From Gammaproteobacteria bacterium (GTDB taxonomy: Bacteria; Pseudomonadota; Gammaproteobacteria; Methylococcales; Methylomonadaceae), in NCBI GenBank assembly GCA_024276805.1, contig JAJRWJ010000367.1, forward strand, positions 1 through 5,334: a stretch of 5,334 bases of DNA, given 5' to 3'. The number at the start of each line of letters is the position of its first letter. The stretch's first letter is position 1. Under the pieces are notes generated by a model. That model ran no database searches. It was not told where the DNA came from and saw nothing but the letters and a program-made list of their open reading frames with translations. The position numbers and the translations under genes were made by a program. Positions 4,132 to 5,334 of this stretch are shown here, piece by piece.

Positions 4132-5334
4132 ATGCATGAACTCGATGGTGTCACCAGCGCCCAGCAGACCAGAAGTCTGATCGTCAGTACCGTAGCGTTT
4201 ACCGTCTGTTTTGCCGTCTGGACCATTTTTTCCATCATTGGCATCAAGATAAAGCAGAACCTGGGGCTCAATGATACAGAATTTGGCCTGCTGGTCGCCA
4301 CCCCTGTACTGACCGGATCGTTGAGCCGGATTTTCCTCGGCATCTGGACCGACCAGCATGGTGGACGCATCGTCTACTTCCTGTTGATGCTGACCACTTC
4401 ATTGGCCGTGTGGATGCTGTCCACGGTATCGACCTACCCGATGTATCTGTTGGCCGCATTGGGCGTCGGACTGGCAGGCGGCTCCTTTGCTGTCGGCATC
4501 GCCTATGTCTCGCGCTGGTATGAGAAGGAGCGTCAGGGCACCGCGCTCGGTATATTCGGCATGGGTAACGTCGGGGCAGCCATCACCAACTTTGGCGCGC
4601 CGTTCCTGCTGGTCGCCTATGGCTGGGAAAATGTCGCCAAGATCTATGCCGTGATCCTGTTCGTGATGGCCCTGGTCTTCTGGTTCACCACCGAAGAGGA
4701 CCCTTCCACCAAGGCAAGAAAAGAAAGTGGCGAAAAGATCAGGCCGGCGCTGATGCAACTGGAACCGCTGAAATTTATGCGCGTGTGGCGCTTCGCCACC
4801 TATTATTTCTTCGTTTTTGGCGGCTACGTGGCGCTGGCCCTGTGGCTGCCCCGCTACTACATCGGCGTCTACCATCTGGACATCACCACCGCCGGCATGC
4901 TGGCCGCCTGCTACGCCTTGCCGGGCAGTATCTTCCGCGCGCTGGGCGGCTGGATGTCCGACAAATACGGCGCCCGCAAGGTCATGTACTGGACCTTCAT
5001 CAGCTGCCTGGCGGCTTTGTTCCTGATGTCCTACCCGGCCACCGACTATACAATCCACGGCATCGAGGGACCGATTCAATTCACCATCGCCACGGGACTG
5101 GTGCCCTTTGTTTTTCTGACCATTGTTCTGGGGTTCTTTATGTCGCTGGGCAAGGCAGCGGTGTACAAACACATCCCTGCCTATTATCCCGACCATGTCG
5201 GCGCGGTAGGCGGCCTGGTGGGCATGATCGGGGGGCTGGGCGGCTTCGTTTTGCCAATCTGTTTCGGCATGATGAACGATCTGATCGGCATCTGGACCAG
5301 CTGCTTCATGCTGTTGTTCGCCATCGTTGCCATA
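4132..5334 (+). CDS. narK: NarK-type nitrate/nitrite transporter (MFS), 3' end outside window
   Basis: The first 401 codons are present; the gene runs off the right edge. It encodes a polytopic inner-membrane transporter of the nitrate/nitrite porter family in the major facilitator superfamily. Visible landmarks: MFS motif A between helices 2 and 3 (G70-I-W-T-D74-Q-H-G77-G-R79); its second-half copy at 273-282 (GWMSDKYGAR); a glycine-rich nitrate signature in helix 5 (G111 to G122, with GGSF at 116-119); and a second signature in helix 11 (G334 to P349, with GKAAVYKHIP). The two anion-binding arginines of the family appear as R66 (SLSR) in helix 2 and R269 (IFRALGG) in helix 8. The ATG follows AGGAG at a six-base gap. 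Whether it imports nitrate, exports nitrite or exchanges them cannot be told from sequence. Its place just after nirK fits nitrate/nitrite supply or nitrite balance during denitrification. By family size only about 20-60 residues should be missing. Confidence 0.93.
   Translation, partial: MHELDGVTSAQQTRSLIVSTVAFTVCFAVWTIFSIIGIKIKQNLGLNDTEFGLLVATPVLTGSLSRIFLGIWTDQHGGRIVYFLLMLTTSLAVWMLSTVSTYPMYLLAALGVGLAGGSFAVGIAYVSRWYEKERQGTALGIFGMGNVGAAITNFGAPFLLVAYGWENVAKIYAVILFVMALVFWFTTEEDPSTKARKESGEKIRPALMQLEPLKFMRVWRFATYYFFVFGGYVALALWLPRYYIGVYHLDITTAGMLAACYALPGSIFRALGGWMSDKYGARKVMYWTFISCLAALFLMSYPATDYTIHGIEGPIQFTIATGLVPFVFLTIVLGFFMSLGKAAVYKHIPAYYPDHVGAVGGLVGMIGGLGGFVLPICFGMMNDLIGIWTSCFMLLFAIVAI

Overview
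The window looks like a chromosomal segment of a Gram-negative proteobacterium. Three things point there: the end of an IspB-type polyprenyl diphosphate synthase followed by a tRNA-Pro, a PEP-CTERM (exosortase-sorted) protein, and a copper nitrite reductase next to a NarK-type transporter. PEP-CTERM proteins together with denitrification genes fit a methylotrophic or methanotrophic gamma- or betaproteobacterium (Methylococcales or Nitrosomonadales-like). That placement is inference; the sequence alone does not fix the genus.

Layout. Bases 1-78 are the 3' end of ispB (+). Bases 79-263 hold a strong 11-bp hairpin and a sigma70-like promoter for a tRNA-Pro(CGG) at 264-340 (+). A PEP-CTERM protein gene (383-1324, -) converges on the tRNA. 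Its upstream region (1325-2064) has no convincing gene. It does hold a good sigma54 -24/-12 promoter and three copies of a 17-bp motif, TGTAAAAWWWYCYGACA, which look like binding sites for a sigma54 activator. Farther right lie two GC-rich palindromes of the dispersed intergenic type. A small four-helix membrane protein of unknown function follows (2065-2466, -). Between it and nirK is a decayed IS110-family transposase fragment (about 2533-2789, +), with an in-frame stop, a frameshift with deletion, and loss of the rest of the gene.

The right half is a denitrification unit: nirK (2887-4086, +), an AniA-like copper nitrite reductase with an N-terminal membrane anchor and a methionine-rich linker, then 45 bp later narK (4132 to the window end, +), a nitrate/nitrite transporter of the major facilitator superfamily cut by the window edge. 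They probably form one operon that moves nitrate/nitrite across the membrane and reduces nitrite to NO in the periplasm.

Three start codons were corrected from sequence evidence. The PEP-CTERM gene starts at 1324, just after a perfect AGGAGG. The membrane protein starts at 2466 and nirK at 2887, because their longer alternatives are read from the IS110 remnant. The least expected signals are the sigma54/17-bp-motif regulatory region and the transposase fossil that shapes both flanking gene starts.
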